Shown here in pieces: positions 11,125 to 22,288 of a stretch of 64,000 nt of DNA. Position 1 is the stretch's first letter. The number at the start of each line of letters is the position of its first letter. Under the pieces are notes generated by a model. That model saw nothing but the letters and a program-made list of their open reading frames with translations. It was not told the origin of the DNA and searched no databases. The DNA comes from Boesenbergia rotunda (Eukaryota; Streptophyta; Magnoliopsida; Zingiberales; Zingiberaceae), in contig JAGFNQ010000855.1 in the NCBI GenBank assembly GCA_024364735.1, positions 52,340 to 116,339 of the forward strand, read 5' to 3'. Both the position numbers and the translations under genes were made by a program.

Positions 11125-11823
11125 TCATTATTAGTTAAAATTGTTATTCTTGAATTCAATTGCTTGATTGATTATTTATTTAATTTCTGCAATTTGTCAT
11201 GCTTAGACTTAGGCTAGATTAAGGACCAAACAAACTTAACTGAAACTTGACAACATAGTATTGGGTGGAGGTGTGATGATAGTACGTTAGGGAAGCCAAT
11301 TTGGTGGAACTAGCTGAAGCTACCGATCCAAAACCCAAACTAGTTAGACCAGAAATTTTTCAAAGAATTTTTTTTGAAAATGAAATTTCATTAAAAGACT
11401 TTGTCAAGGAAAGGGTGGATGATCCCATAAGGCTACGACCAAAGAAGGCCTAGTGCCTCGCCAAGACCTGGAAGCCAATTTTTGAAATTCAAATTCAAAT
11501 TAATTTTTATCAAATTCGAATCTAACACAAAATTTCAGCTATGTGTAGATTTAAACATCTTTTCAAAAATTTCAAAATTAATTAAGTAAGTTTTCAAAAT
11601 TTAATTGTTTTCAAAAATAATTAAGTTTTCAAAATTTAATTGTTTTCAAAATTAATCAAAATTTTCAAAATAATCTTAACTATCGAAACCTGTCTCACGA
11701 AACCTATAAGGCTAACGTGATTGAAAACCCTAAATTTGGGTGAGACAGACTAGGTAGTGAAACTCAATTTAAGCTATTCCTGACTCTAATTGGATCCAAA
11801 TCAAGAAAACTCTTTATGTGTAG
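11125..11823 (+). other. gag-pol spacer, copy 2, with gag tail
   Basis: The start repeats 2081-2285 (end of gag and spacer) with about 9% differences by eye, then continues past the point where copy 1 was interrupted (GATCCAAAACCC). No long open frame. Homology to 59400-59645 extends to about 11485. The end, TTTATGTGTAG at 11813-11823, directly precedes the protease frame and looks like a 3' splice site. Confidence 0.7.
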
Positions 11824-14800
11824 GAACATAAAGATTTGGACCAATGGATGTTGGATAGCGGTTGCTCCAGACACATGACTGGAGATAAATTGAAGTTCAC
11901 CAAGCTCAAGTTCAAAAACCTAGGCTCAGTAGCATTTGGCAATAATGCTACACTCAAGGTAATTGGGTCAGGTAATATTGAACTTAAATCCGATTTCATT
12001 ATTAAGAAAGTTCTATTGGTTGAAAACTTTAATTTTAACTTGCTTAGCATAAGTCAGTTATGTGATTCTGATTATATAGTTACTTTTAACAATTTTAACT
12101 GCCTTATTATAAATGTACAAAACTCAGAAATCATGCTTAAGGGCACTAGGAAAAATAATGTATACACTATAAACCTTCCCCTTGTACCCAAATGTATGTT
12201 AACTCAATTAGAACAATCAAACCTCTGGCATAGGAGATTAGGTCATACCAATCTAAGAACTATTTCAAAAATTACCCAACTTGGCTTAATTAAAGGTATT
12301 CCCAAAATTAAAAATAATGAGAACCTAAAATGTGACTCATGTAATCAAGGTAAACAAACCAAATTCAATCACAAACTAACCCAATCTGATTTAACTCAAA
12401 CTACACTTGAGCTCCTACACCTTGACCTGTTTGATTCACATGGAGCCAAGTCACTAAGCGGGAACCGATACTGCTTAGTAATAGTTGATGATTACTCTAG
12501 GTTTACCTGGGTTAGGTTTCTAAAAACCAAAGATGAAACCCTAAACTTATTTAATGAATTCTGTAAACTAATTGAAAATCAACGATTCGAGGAATTCTGT
12601 AAGGTAAATGGGTACTTACATGAATTTTCATGTCCTAGAACCCCCCAACAAAATGGGATAGTTGAGCGAAGGAATAGAACATTACAAGAAGCCGCTAGGG
12701 CTATGCTCAACAAATTTAATCTAGCAAACTAATTTTGGGCAGATGCAATTAGTATGGCTTGTTATATCCAAAATAGGGTTTTAATTAACAAGCGACACAA
12801 CAAAACCCCCTATGAACTGTACTACCATAGACTCCCAAACCTACACTACCTAAGAGTCTTTGGATGCAAAGTCGATATCCTAAACACCAAAGACTATTTA
12901 GGAAAATTTCAGTCCAAGTCAAACCCAGGTATCTTCCTAGGATACTCAACCACAAGTAGAGCGTATAGAGTTTATAACAAACAAACGAAGAAAATTGAAG
13001 AAACAATAAACTTAATTTTTGATGAAGAAATCAACTCAACATCTAATAATCCTGATTTAACTTCATCAAACTCTGACCAAGAAAATAATGAACCCTTAAT
13101 TGAACCCTTAAACGAGCTAACCATTGAACCAATTAATGAGTCAACTGAACCAAGTATCGAACCAACAAATCAACCAGTCCAAAGAGTCAAAACAAACCAA
13201 CCAGCCGGACCTGAGGCTGAACCAAGCTCTAGGAGAACCAAGAAACCCAGACTCAATCACCCAACCGATCAAAGTGTGGGTGATCCAACTCTAGGAGTCA
13301 GGACTAGATCCTCCTATAGGAACCTTAGTCAAATAGCTATGATATCAAAAATTGAACCCAAAACTATAGATGAAGCCCTACCTGACCCTGACTGGATCAT
13401 AGCTATGCAAGAAGAATTAGCCCAATTTGAGAGGAACCAAGTCTGGGAACTAGTGCCTAAACCTGAAGGCAAATCCATCATAGATACTAAGTGGGTTTTT
13501 AGGAATAAGTTGAATGATCAAGGAGAAATAGTCAGAAACAAAGCCCGCTTAGTAGCAAATGGTTTCAGCCAAGTAGAAGGATTAGACTACGATGAAACAT
13601 ATGCCCCAGTAGCCAGACTTGAGTCCATTAGAATGTTATTAGCCTTTGCATCCCATAAAGGATTCAAATTATATCAAATGGATGTAAAGTCAGCCTTTTT
13701 AAATGGATTCATTAAAGAAGAAGTTTATGTAGGACAACCCCCAGGGTTTGAGGACCTAGACAAACCTAACTACGTTTACAAACTAACTAAAGCACTATAT
13801 GGGTTAAAACAAGCACCTAGGGCGTGGTATGAACGATTATCAACTTACTTAACTTCTAAAGAATTTAAACAAGGCCAAATTGACTCAACTTATTTATTAA
13901 AACCCTAGGAAAAGATATATTTGTTGCCCAAATTTACGTAGATGACATAATCTTTGGATCCACCAACACCAACTTCCTAAAAGAATTTGTCAAGATAATG
14001 GAAGAAGAATTTGAAATGAGCTTAGTTGGTGAGCTTACCTTTTTCCTAGGCTTACAAATTAAACAAACTAGGGATGGTAACTACGTTCATCAATTCAAAT
14101 ATGCTAAAGAGTTAATAAAGAAATTTAAAATGGATAACTCTAAAAGCATAAGTACCCCCATGGCCACTAATGTAAAAATAGATAGTGACCCTGATGGTAA
14201 ACCAGTGGACCTTAAACTCTATAGGAGTATGATAGGTAGCATACTGTACCTTACAGCCAGCAGACCTGATATCCTCTTTGCTGTAGGGATGTGTGCTAGA
14301 TACCAAACCTGTGCTAAGAAAACGCACTTAGCAGCCCTAAAAAGAATTCTAAGATATGTAAAGGGCACCCTAAATGTAGGGATTTGGTATCCTAGGACCT
14401 CAACTTTTGATTTAACAGGATACACAGATTCTGACTATGCAGGCTATAAATTAGATAGAAAGAGCACAAGTGGAAGCTGCCAACTGTTAGGTCAGAGTCT
14501 AGTTAGTTGGTGCAGCAGAAAACAACACTGTGTGGCTCTATCCACAACTGAAGCTGAGTATGTGGCCTTAGGAGAGTGTGTTGCTCAACTTTTATGGATG
14601 ATGCACACACTTAAGGACTTCCAGCTCAACTACACCCAAACCCAAGTATTTATTGACAATATAAGTTCAATTAATTTAACTAAGAACCCAATTCAACACT
14701 CCAGAACTAAACATATAGAAGTCAAACATCATTTTGTAAGAGACCATGTAACCAGGGGTGAAATAGTACTTAAGTACATTGACTCTAAATCCAACCTAGC

Positions 14801-14879
14801 AGACATATTCACAAAACCCTTTCCTGAATCTGAGTTCAGCTCACTAAGAAGGCAGTTAGGATTGTGCTCTGTAGAATAG
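11824..14879 (+). pseudogene. pol: SIRE-like copia Pol, broken
   Basis: Protease motif DSG in WMLDSGCSRHMTG near 11850. GAG-pre-integrase at LWHRRLGH. Integrase begins HLDLFDSHGAKSL and has the later glutamate in NGIVERRNRT, but the segment with the second catalytic aspartate is absent between about 12580 and 12590. An in-frame TAA at 12730-12732 precedes FWADAI. Reverse transcriptase runs to about 13900, where a frameshift in an A/C run moves the frame. The YVDD motif at 13935-13946 is in the new frame, as are all later parts. RNase H follows (YTDSDYAGYK, STTEAEY), ending at 14879 with LADIFTKPF. Reading style (GELTFFLGLQIKQ, ISTPM) is SIRE/Maximus. Not functional. Confidence 0.9.
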
Positions 14880-16210
14880 ATTAATTTTTCTCTTGGTTTA
14901 AATTTTTTTTTAAAAATTGAATTTGAAAAATTGTTTTACTTAATTTTAAAATCAGTTTTCATTTTTCGACTTAGTCTTATTTTTATTTCAAAACTACCCC
15001 CTTTAAAAATTAGGGCTTTTTCGAAAATGGACTTAGCCTAGGCCCTAACCCTAGAACTGCATGCACCTATAGACTTAGAAGTCAGCATCTCATAAGCACC
15101 TTAGGGTACTTTTGAATGATAACCTAGAAAGGGTTGAGATGCTTAGGTCTTTGCCTTAATTCAAGACGCTTTAAGTCAGTGCATCTGCAGTAATTGGGGC
15201 ACTAAATACAATTTACAGAGCAATCAAGTTAAGTGTCAAGTTTAGAAAATCTAACTTGAACAGAAACACTTAACTTGACTAACCCTAGCAAAAACTACTG
15301 TTTCTAACAGTTAGTAAGTAGCTAATTGGGTTAGACAGGTCCCTACAAGAGAAAATTGACTGATTTAGTTTAAGTCTAATTATGAATTGATTCAGTACAG
15401 CAAAATCTTATTTATTTTCTTTATGCAATCATATTTCTGCTATAGTTATCTTATTTTGATATATGGCAAAGGGGGAGAGATAGGAAAGGAAAGAGAAAAT
15501 TTTACTTATTAAATTTCAAAAATTTTACTTATTAAATTTCAAAATTTGGAATTTTTCCTTTATTCAAAAAGATTTCAAAAATTTACTTATCTTTCAAAAG
15601 CTTTCACTTATCCTTTATTCAAAAGCTTAAAACTTTTTGAAGATTTACTCTAGTTTCTTAAGTTCTTAAAACTTTCAAAATTTTGCCTAAGTACTCTAGT
15701 TTCTTAAGTTCTTAAAACTTTCAAAATTTTGCCTAAGTACTCTAGTTTCTTAAGTTCTTAAAGCTTTCAAAATTTTGCCTGAGTACTCTAACATCAAAAT
15801 TTTTACTCAAGTTTTCAAAATTTTACTAAGTACTTTAGCCTTTCAAATGTTTCTTACTTAGGCTTAATGTCAAAATTTTTTAAGTACTCTAAAGCTTAAG
15901 TTTTTCAAAACCGTAACTCTTACTTAAGCTAACATTTTCAAAACTCTTGAGTACTTTAAAACTTAAAACTTTAAAACTTTTAAAGTACTCTAATTATGCT
16001 TTAAAAACTCTCCTATGTACTTTTAACATAAGTTGTTGAAAGATTTTCAAGACCTAAAACTTAAGTCTTCAAGTACATGTAAAGTTTATTTTACACCACG
16101 AATTTTTGAAAAATCTAGGGGGAGATTCCTTCCAGGGGGAGGGAACAAAAGTTAAAACTTTTTCATGTTTTGCTTAGACTTAACTTTTTGAACTAGGGTT
16201 TCCATAAATC
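14880..16210 (+). other. non-coding post-pol region of SIRE-like element
   Basis: 1.3 kb between the RNase H stop and the polypurine tract, with no significant frame. SIRE/Maximus elements often carry an envelope-like frame here; none is seen. It contains internal purine tracts (AAAGGGGGAGAGATAG near 15466 and GGGGGAGATT near 16120) and many TTTCAAAATTTT-type repeats. Homologous stretches occur at 59700-61620. Confidence 0.7.
15646..15785 (+). repeat. 46-bp tandem repeat, about 3 copies
   Basis: Unit begins TACTCTAGTTTCTTAAG and ends TTTTGCCTAAG. The three copies are almost identical, so it is a recent local expansion within the post-pol region. Confidence 0.85.
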
Positions 16211-16224
16211 AAAAAGTGGGAGAT
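16211..16224 (+). promoter_or_regulatory. polypurine tract of SIRE-like element
   Basis: AAAAAGTGGGAGAT immediately before the TGTTGG start of the 3' LTR. Confidence 0.8.
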
Positions 16225-16335
16225 TGTTGGTACAGAATGCACCAAAGTCAAACCTGTGTTTTGATAATGGCAACATAGGTCAAAAGTTAAGTCTTTCTTG
16301 TTTTCTAACAAGTTAATCTAGTGTGCAGGAAAAGC

Positions 16336-16582
16336 CCTAGCGAAGGACTGCTAGGCACTGGCGAAGGAATGCCAGGAAAATAAGCCCTAGCGAAGGATCG
16401 CTAGGCACTGGCGAAGGAATGCCAGAGTCAAAAGCCCTAGCAAAGGACTGCTAGGCCCCAGGCGAAGGACAGTCTGGGACTGAAGCCCTAGCGAAGGAAT
16501 GCTAGGCACCGAGTGAAGGGCAGCTCGGTATCCAAGACCTGACAAAGGACCGTCAGGCAAAAGTCCAACCAAAGGAACGGTT
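16336..16582 (+). repeat. array of ten hairpins with 8-nt loops in LTR U3
   Basis: Ten short inverted repeats follow one another about every 20-30 bp. The loop is always 8 nt and reads (G/A)AAGG(A/G)NN. Stems change in pairs: CCTAGC/GCTAGG (four times), CTGGC/GCCAG (twice), CCCAGGC/GTCTGGG, ACCGAGT/GCTCGGT, CCTGAC/GTCAGG and AACC/GGTT. Fixed loop with paired stem change is the signature of conserved structure, in RNA or in single-stranded DNA. Confidence 0.85.
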
Positions 16583-17159
16583 AGCATCAGGTAAATTCTC
16601 CCGAGAGGAGTAGGTGAGGACGCGTTCCCCGTCGAGGGAACAGTAGGCGTCGGTTCGACCTAGGGCTCCATTTTGGAGACCAAAGTCAGAACCAAGACAG
16701 CTAAGGCTGTATAAAATAATAATATAATTGCTATTTGGACTAACCCTGGATGTAGGATCGAAGGATTGAGTATCTGTAGCTCAGAGAGCCTCAAAGGAGT
16801 GAGGCAGAAGCTGAGCAGGGCACCCCGGATGATCCGGGCGCCCCCAAGGTCAACCCAAGTCTGCAAGAAGTGAAAACACACCTCAACGCGCCTCGACAGC
16901 TAGATTCGGGGCACCCCGGATGCTCCGGGCGCCCTGCCTGTCGCGGGCGCCCCGCCTGTCACGGGCGCCCCACGTGTCACGGGTGCCCCCACTGCCAGCT
17001 GCCGAAGCGCGCCCTTGCGAAGCCGAGAAGATAAAGCTTTGACCGGTCAATGCGGGCGCCCCGGTCAAAGCGGATCCAGAGGATCAGACGCGACCGAGAG
17101 CTCTGGGGATCAGAGGCCACGTGGGGGGCGCCCCCGACGTCCCGGGCGCCCCCAGGCCC

Positions 17160-17167
17160 TATATAAA
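17160..17167 (+). promoter_or_regulatory. TATA box of S1 LTR
   Basis: TATATAAA within CTATATAAAGGGCCC, after the GC-rich block. Equivalent boxes are at 50186-50192, 56837-56843 and 62513-62519. Confidence 0.8.
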
Positions 17168-17582
17168 GGGCCCTCGACCAAGGCTTCAAAGCAACAATTC
17201 TCTCAATGCCTCAACGCTCTTCTACGCTCGTGCCTTGCTCCGGAAACACTCCAACTCGAGCCGACGACGTCCCGCTGCCCCGAAAAAGTTAATACACTCC
17301 GGACGTCGGTAACGAAGAGCGCAATTCTTTATTATTATTTTCGTGCACTTACTTTGTAACCAAATTCTGTAACTATTATTGCGCTTCATATAGAATTGCC
17401 CAAAGTAAACGGTCAACGACCGTGGGCCTTGGAGTAGGAGTCGACACAGGCTCCGAACTAAGTAAAATCGACTGTGTCTTTGTGTTGTGTTTAGTTTTAC
17501 TTCCGCTGTGCAATTGCTCTTTACGAAAGTCCGAACGATTTCCGATATTCACCCCCCCTCTATCGGTTTTCACGATCCAACA

Positions 17583-19398
17583 ATACGTTGGGGGAATTCC
17601 TGGGAGAACGCTAGGCGGCAAAGGGGCTATTTCATCAGAGTTCACAGGCCTTGGTCACTCAAAAGGTTTCTACTTTGTGTATAAAGGCAGGAAGAAGAAG
17701 AAACAAGGTAGGGTACAAGAAGGCGGCTAGATCGTAGGGACCTCATGTAACGACCCGGCCCATTTATCGACGCCTTATTTTTTTGTGGGTCGTCGACCGT
17801 CGACCGTCGACCGTGTCGTTACCTTACTAGGTCTTCCCACCCCTGGCCAGTGGATGTTTGCCTTCCCCAGGATTCAAACCCTAGACCTCCAAGCTTAAGT
17901 ACTAGAGTTTATGAATCTTGGTAACCAATTGAGCCTGGCTCAATTGGTTACCAGGATTCATAAACTCTAGTACTTAAGCTTGGAGGTCTAGGGTTCGAAT
18001 CCTGGGGAAGATAAAAATCCACTGGCCAGGGGTGGGAAGACCTAGTAAGGTAACGATACGGTCGATGGTCGACGGTCGATGACCCACAGAAAAATAAGGG
18101 GTCACTAAATGGGCCGCCAAATGGGTCGTGTCGTTACACCTCAGGCTTGTGTGAAGAAGCCGAAAGACATGTGCTTTATGAGCCAACATACTGGACATTG
18201 GAAGGCGAACTATCCCTATCGTCAAGAGAAAGGTATATCTTTTTCTTTTGTCATTGTAACATGTTTAGCGATGTTATCTACCGGTACCTGGTGTGTTGAT
18301 ATGGATGCCACTAAACATGTCTGCAATTCTTTAAAGGGGTTCCAGAAAGCCCAACGACTACCTGAGCAAGAGATTACTATCTACATGGGATATACTTCAG
18401 AGGTGGCTACTATAGCAGTGGGAGTTATTTATTTTTATTTAGGAAAATAAAAGTTTGGTTTAAGAAAATTGCTTTTATGTACCTAATTATTTAGAAAGAA
18501 CTTTGGTTCAGTTTTTGAAATAATGGATATTCTGTTGCCTTTTGAAAAGTGGAATAGAAAGATTATCTGTTTAGGAATATGGAAAAGCAATTTAAGCAAT
18601 TAGAACCAAAGTCTCCCATGATGCAAATAGTAACTAATAGCTCATTATCTAAATCAAAATAAGAGAAAAGTTCCTTCCAAGATGAACCAAACATGTCCTT
18701 GGCATCTAGGGCTTGGTCATATTAACCTTAGTAGGATTTAAAGATCGATAGTCAATGGGCCCTCGAGTTCATTGGTGGTGGGAGACTTTCCAACCTTTGA
18801 ATCTTACATGGAAGGTAAGACAACCAAGAGGTCTTTCAAGGCCAAGGGGTATAGGACTAAAGATATGTTAGAATTGGTTCATTCTGATTTGTGTGGTCCT
18901 ATGCTTATCCAGGATAGAGGTAGCTTTGAATACTTCGTGAGATGAATATTCAAAGGTATGGATATGTTTACCTGATGGCCACAAGTCTAAATGCTTTGAT
19001 CAGTTCAAAGAATTCTAGGCTGATGTGGAGAAACATCAAAGTAAAAGTGTCAAGACATTATGATCATATCGTAGTGATGAGTACCTCTCGGGAAAATTTA
19101 GGACTTACTCATCAGAGGCTGGGATTAAATCCCAATTGACTACACCCGGTATGCCCCAACGGAATGGTGCAGCAAAAGCGAAGGAAAAGGGCTCTTATGG
19201 AAATGGTTAGGACAATGATGAGCTACTCTGAGTTGCCGGATTCATTCTGATATGCTCTGGAAACGGCAGCGTACATACTTGATACCATCTAGGTCAGTAC
19301 TTTCCACTCCTGTAGAAGTGTAGACTGGGTGAAAGCCAAGTCTAAGACATATTCAGATATGGGGTTGCTCAGCACATGTGCTCAGACATGTGCTTTCT
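17583..19398 (+). pseudogene. decayed copia gag-pol fragment (interrupted by a foldback element)
   Basis: The readable part starts after 18144. It has a degenerate zinc knuckle (CFMSQHTGHWKANYP, last Cys replaced by Tyr), a degenerate protease motif (WCVDMDATKHVC, DMD in place of DTG), a GAG-pre-integrase motif near 18690 (WHLGLGHINLSRI) and integrase starting LVHSDLCGP near 18880. Further integrase pieces occur in several frames up to a WGCSAHV-like end near 19375. The part 17583-17745 has a lysine-rich tail that could be the matching Gag end, but I cannot prove it. The fragment has no LTRs of its own in view. Confidence 0.75.
17746..18138. mobile_element. 393-bp foldback element with LTR-like ends and 5-bp target duplication
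   Basis: Left arm 17746 to about 17935 and right arm to 18138 are long inverted copies that meet with practically no loop at GAGCCTGGCTC. Ends are TGTAACGAC and GTCGTTACA. CCTCA flanks it on both sides (17741-17745 and 18139-18143), a perfect 5-bp target duplication. The right arm has a Pol III A-box-like TGGCTCAATTGG (17936-17947) and a B box GGTTCGAATCC (17992-18002); the left arm has the mirror B box (17870-17880). The outer 75 bp of each arm form a submodule rich in GTCGACC. The ends resemble those of the Tekay-like LTRs in this window. Confidence 0.88.
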
Positions 19399-20484
19399 CT
19401 ATCGAAGATTACCATCCTTTAGTTGCATATCAAAACCTTTTTCAAGCAATTGTCCAAGGCTAATAATATTTGTTTGCATATCGGGCACATAATAATCATT
19501 GGTGATATATGTGTGAGCTCCATCTTTAAGTTTGATGAGAATCATACCAACACCTCTCACTTGGATTTTGGAAGCGTCTCCAAATGAGACTTGTCCATTC
19601 ACCATTTCGTGCAACTCGGCAAACATATCATTACGCCTGCACATATGATTACTTGACCCAGAGTCTAAATACCACAAATTCTTGTTTGTGGAATCTCCAT
19701 CCTTCCTTGCTAGTAAAACCACATCATTGTCATTGCCTTCTTTTGATGCGTAATTAGCATTTCCTTGCACATTGTTAGAGTGGCATTTTGTTGTATAATG
19801 TCCAAATTTGTTGCAAGTATAACATCTTACATTTCTTTTGTCATACCTTTGGCCTCTACCTTGATTGTTGTCATTACTTCTTCCTCGAACTCAAGCAAAG
19901 CCACTGCCACGGCCTCTACCTCTGCCACGTCCATGGAAATCACCATGGCCACCGTCATTTTCTCACGAACCTTCGATCTTTGACTCTTCTTTCTGGTCAA
20001 TAATCATGAGCTTGGTTTGTAGAGCCTGCTACAAAGGCTCTCTCCGTCTTCTTTGCATTCTTGCTTCATGAGCTTGTAGAGAGCTTAATAGTTCTTGCAC
20101 CTTCATTTCTTTTACATCTTTTGATTCTTCTATGGTCGCAACTACATAGTCATACCTTGGCTCCAACGAATGTAGAATTTTATCTACGATGTGACTATCT
20201 TCAATGTCATCGACATTTCTTTTCAATTGGTTGACAATGACCAATACCCTTGTAAAATAGTCTGATACATTTTCAGACTCTTTCATCTCCAACGATTCAA
20301 ATTCCCCTCTCAAGATTTGAAGGTGAATACTCTTTGCTCTTTCATCACCTTTGTATGCTACTTGTAGGATTTCCCATGCCTTCTTGGAAGTTGTAGCTTT
20401 GGCTACTTTCTCAAAAGTAGCTTCATCAAGAGCTTTATAGATAAAGAAAAGAGCTTTCTTATCTTTTCTTTTTTGTTCCGCCAT
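19399..20484 (-). pseudogene. copia Gag and protease fragment
   Basis: Gag starts at 20484 (MAEQKRKDKKALFFIYKAL) with a UBN2 capsid domain to about 20029. Then comes a glycine/arginine-rich linker with a broken frame, a zinc knuckle CYTCNKFGHYTTKC (about 19781-19822), and protease motif DSG in WYLDSGSSNHMC. It breaks off in the protease-integrase interval (LLEKGFDMQLKDGN) where it meets the plus-strand fragment. The frame is lost between about 19770 and 20029, so it is not functional. Different lineage from family A and the SIRE-like elements. Confidence 0.85.
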
Positions 20485-20646
20485 TGTCGTCTTCTATGCC
20501 TCCGTTTGGTCGACTCCTTCTTGAGGTGCTTTATACCCTCCTTCAACAATATCCCACAAGCCTTCGCTCTCAAGTAAGGCACTCATTTAGATACTCCAAT
20601 TACCATACTTCAAGTCAGCAAGACGAGGGATAGGAAGCATCGACAT

Positions 20647-20659
20647 GGCTCTGATACCA
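20647..20659 (-). promoter_or_regulatory. primer-binding site of the minus-strand copia fragment
   Basis: Minus strand reads TGGTATCAGAGCC three bases from the LTR end. Confidence 0.88.
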
Positions 20660-20662
20660 CTT

Positions 20663-20963
20663 TGTTGGGAAATGAGAAGGGAAAAATTGTTGGAAAATGA
20701 GAAGGGGAAAAAAACTCTGTAGAAGAAGGCAAACGAGATGTAGGTAGATTACTCAAGAATTTTTCACATTGCAAATCTCTTAAAAACATTACATATTTAT
20801 AGGCTTTATTGGATAAGTATTATCCTCAAATACATTGAATCTAGACCATACCTCATCTATTTTATCTCTACTAATTCTTATCTTATCAATATCAACTTTT
20901 CAACTCATCTATATCGCTACCACCTCATTTTTATCCATAATTAATTAAGTTTATTTTTCAACA
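20663..20963 (-). repeat. 301-bp copia 5' LTR
   Basis: On the minus strand it runs TGTTGAAAAATAAAC...CCCAACA, next to the primer-binding site. It is much shorter than the other LTRs in the window. Following bases on the plus strand are ATACG. Confidence 0.82.
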
Positions 20964-21373
20964 ATACGGCTGTGAAGCTAGCCGATGATCGACAGTGCTA
21001 TGGTGGCCAAAGTAATGGGCTGGAAAATTTCTGCTCATGGCTGAATAGGGGCTAGCGGCGTTGCTCACTAGAGAGGGGCAGACCAGCACAGGCAAGTGTC
21101 GCAGGTGTGAGTGGAAAGAGAGGTCACTCTGCAATGGCCAACGGTGGCGTCGAGTCAGCCTCACACAAACAGCTGTAGTGGTAAGGGGCACTCCGGAGAG
21201 TGAGAAAAACGACGTTAAAGAGGAGATATATAGCTCTCGTAATGTCCAACGATCGACGATGGGTCAGATCTTGGGCGACGCGAGCAAAAGCTAGAGCGGC
21301 ACATCGTGTACTGCAAAGCACCGAGCGACTTAGGTGAGGGGGTGGCCATGGATCGACTGAGGTGGAAACAAGG
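20964..21373. other. unassigned 410 bp
   Basis: GC-richer than its surroundings, with no frame I recognise and no LTR or terminal repeat features. It could be a host or repeat relic between two insertions. Confidence 0.4.
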
Positions 21374-21610
21374 TGTGGGGACCGGTGCCGTCGATAGAGG
21401 GGGGTGAATATCGACTCGTAAAAACTTTTGCGGAAACCGTGTCTTTCAATCGTTCTAGATAGAGAGTTAGTGCGCAGCGGAAAATATAATGAACGAAAAG
21501 AAAGAGACTTGTACACATGGGATTTACTTGGGTCCCAACCCCCCAGGGTCAGCACATCCAAGCCCTAAGCACGGGAAACGCCCATCCACTAATGGTCTCC
21601 TTTCGGGATT
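21374..21610 (-). repeat. SIRE-like LTR fragment, R-U5 end (family S2)
   Basis: Reverse complement of the end of the LTR at 55925-57345: shared blocks are ACCGGTGCCGTCGATAGAGG and CACTAATGGTCTCCTTT. Homology stops near 21605. No primer-binding site lies beside it, so it is a solo or truncated LTR. Confidence 0.8.
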
Positions 21611-22288
21611 TATTAGTATGAATAGTCTTTAGACCTGAAGTCACTACAGTTCCCTATATAAGGAATTATGTACTTTGGTATTGTCAAACGTCACCCGTAA
21701 TAGGGTGGACTATAAAGGCGATCACTGGGTATGTAATGAATTATACGGAGGAATGTGAGTGATGTAGATGGAATCTATCCCTCCCATATGACGGGAGTGA
21801 TATCTGTGAGCCCCTTGATTGAGTAGGATTACTAAAATACATAGTCATGCTCAAATAAATCAATATAAGATATTAAGCTCATTTGTTTGAGTGAGTCTAC
21901 TCGGGATCAAGAAACACAAAGATTAATCGAAGATGACACGGTCTATGCTTCATTGGTCAATCTAGATATCGAGCATGGAAGGACAAAGTCATACATTGTC
22001 ATAGTTACGAAGGTTATGTCGGATCTCGACTTTCTCGTCACTTGGGTAGCAATGATAGATTGCTAGATATCGCTTATTGCTTATGTGTCTAATGTGGTTT
22101 AGACACATTGTCAATGTTACGAGAACCTATTGGGTCACACACTAAGGGCACGATGCTTCGGAGATTAATTGATTTTAGTTTGACTAAGATTTGATCTGAA
22201 TTGGATTAATTGAGTTAGACTCAAGTGAATCCAATTGGATTATAGGATTGAGATCTAATCTGAGTTTGACTCATTTAGATTAGACTCA
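21611..22288. repeat. LTR-like remnant, family unassigned
   Basis: About 680 bp without open frames, resembling the U3/R text of monocot copia LTRs (for example CTATATAAGGAATT and TGGGTCACACACTAAGG). No ends or target duplications can be fixed. It ends where the Tekay-like LTR starts. Confidence 0.45.

Larger units (their letters stand above)
16225..17582 (+). repeat. SIRE-like 3' LTR (family S1, 1358 bp)
   Basis: Starts TGTTGGTACAGAATGC and ends GATCCAACA. The distal U3 holds an array of hairpins (16336-16582). The proximal U3 (about 16900-17155) is GC-rich with many GGGCGCCC palindromes, followed by the TATA box. The end matches 1-234. The five bases after the LTR are ATACG; the left partner of the target duplication is outside the window. 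Confidence 0.92.

Noticed and set aside
10419..11159. Long open frames across the N gap on both strands
   Set aside because: They consist almost wholly of unknown residues and arise only because N codons contain no stop.
14880..16210. Envelope-like gene expected in some SIRE elements
   Set aside because: No frame of useful length and no membrane segment is seen on the plus strand.
19765..20071. Short plus-strand frames opposite the minus-strand gag
   Set aside because: They are antisense shadows of the glycine/arginine-rich Gag linker.
17583..20968. ATACG after the LTR end at 17582 and again after 20963, as target duplication of a single element
   Set aside because: The two LTRs belong to different families and opposite strands, so they cannot bound one element; the 5-mer match is probably chance.
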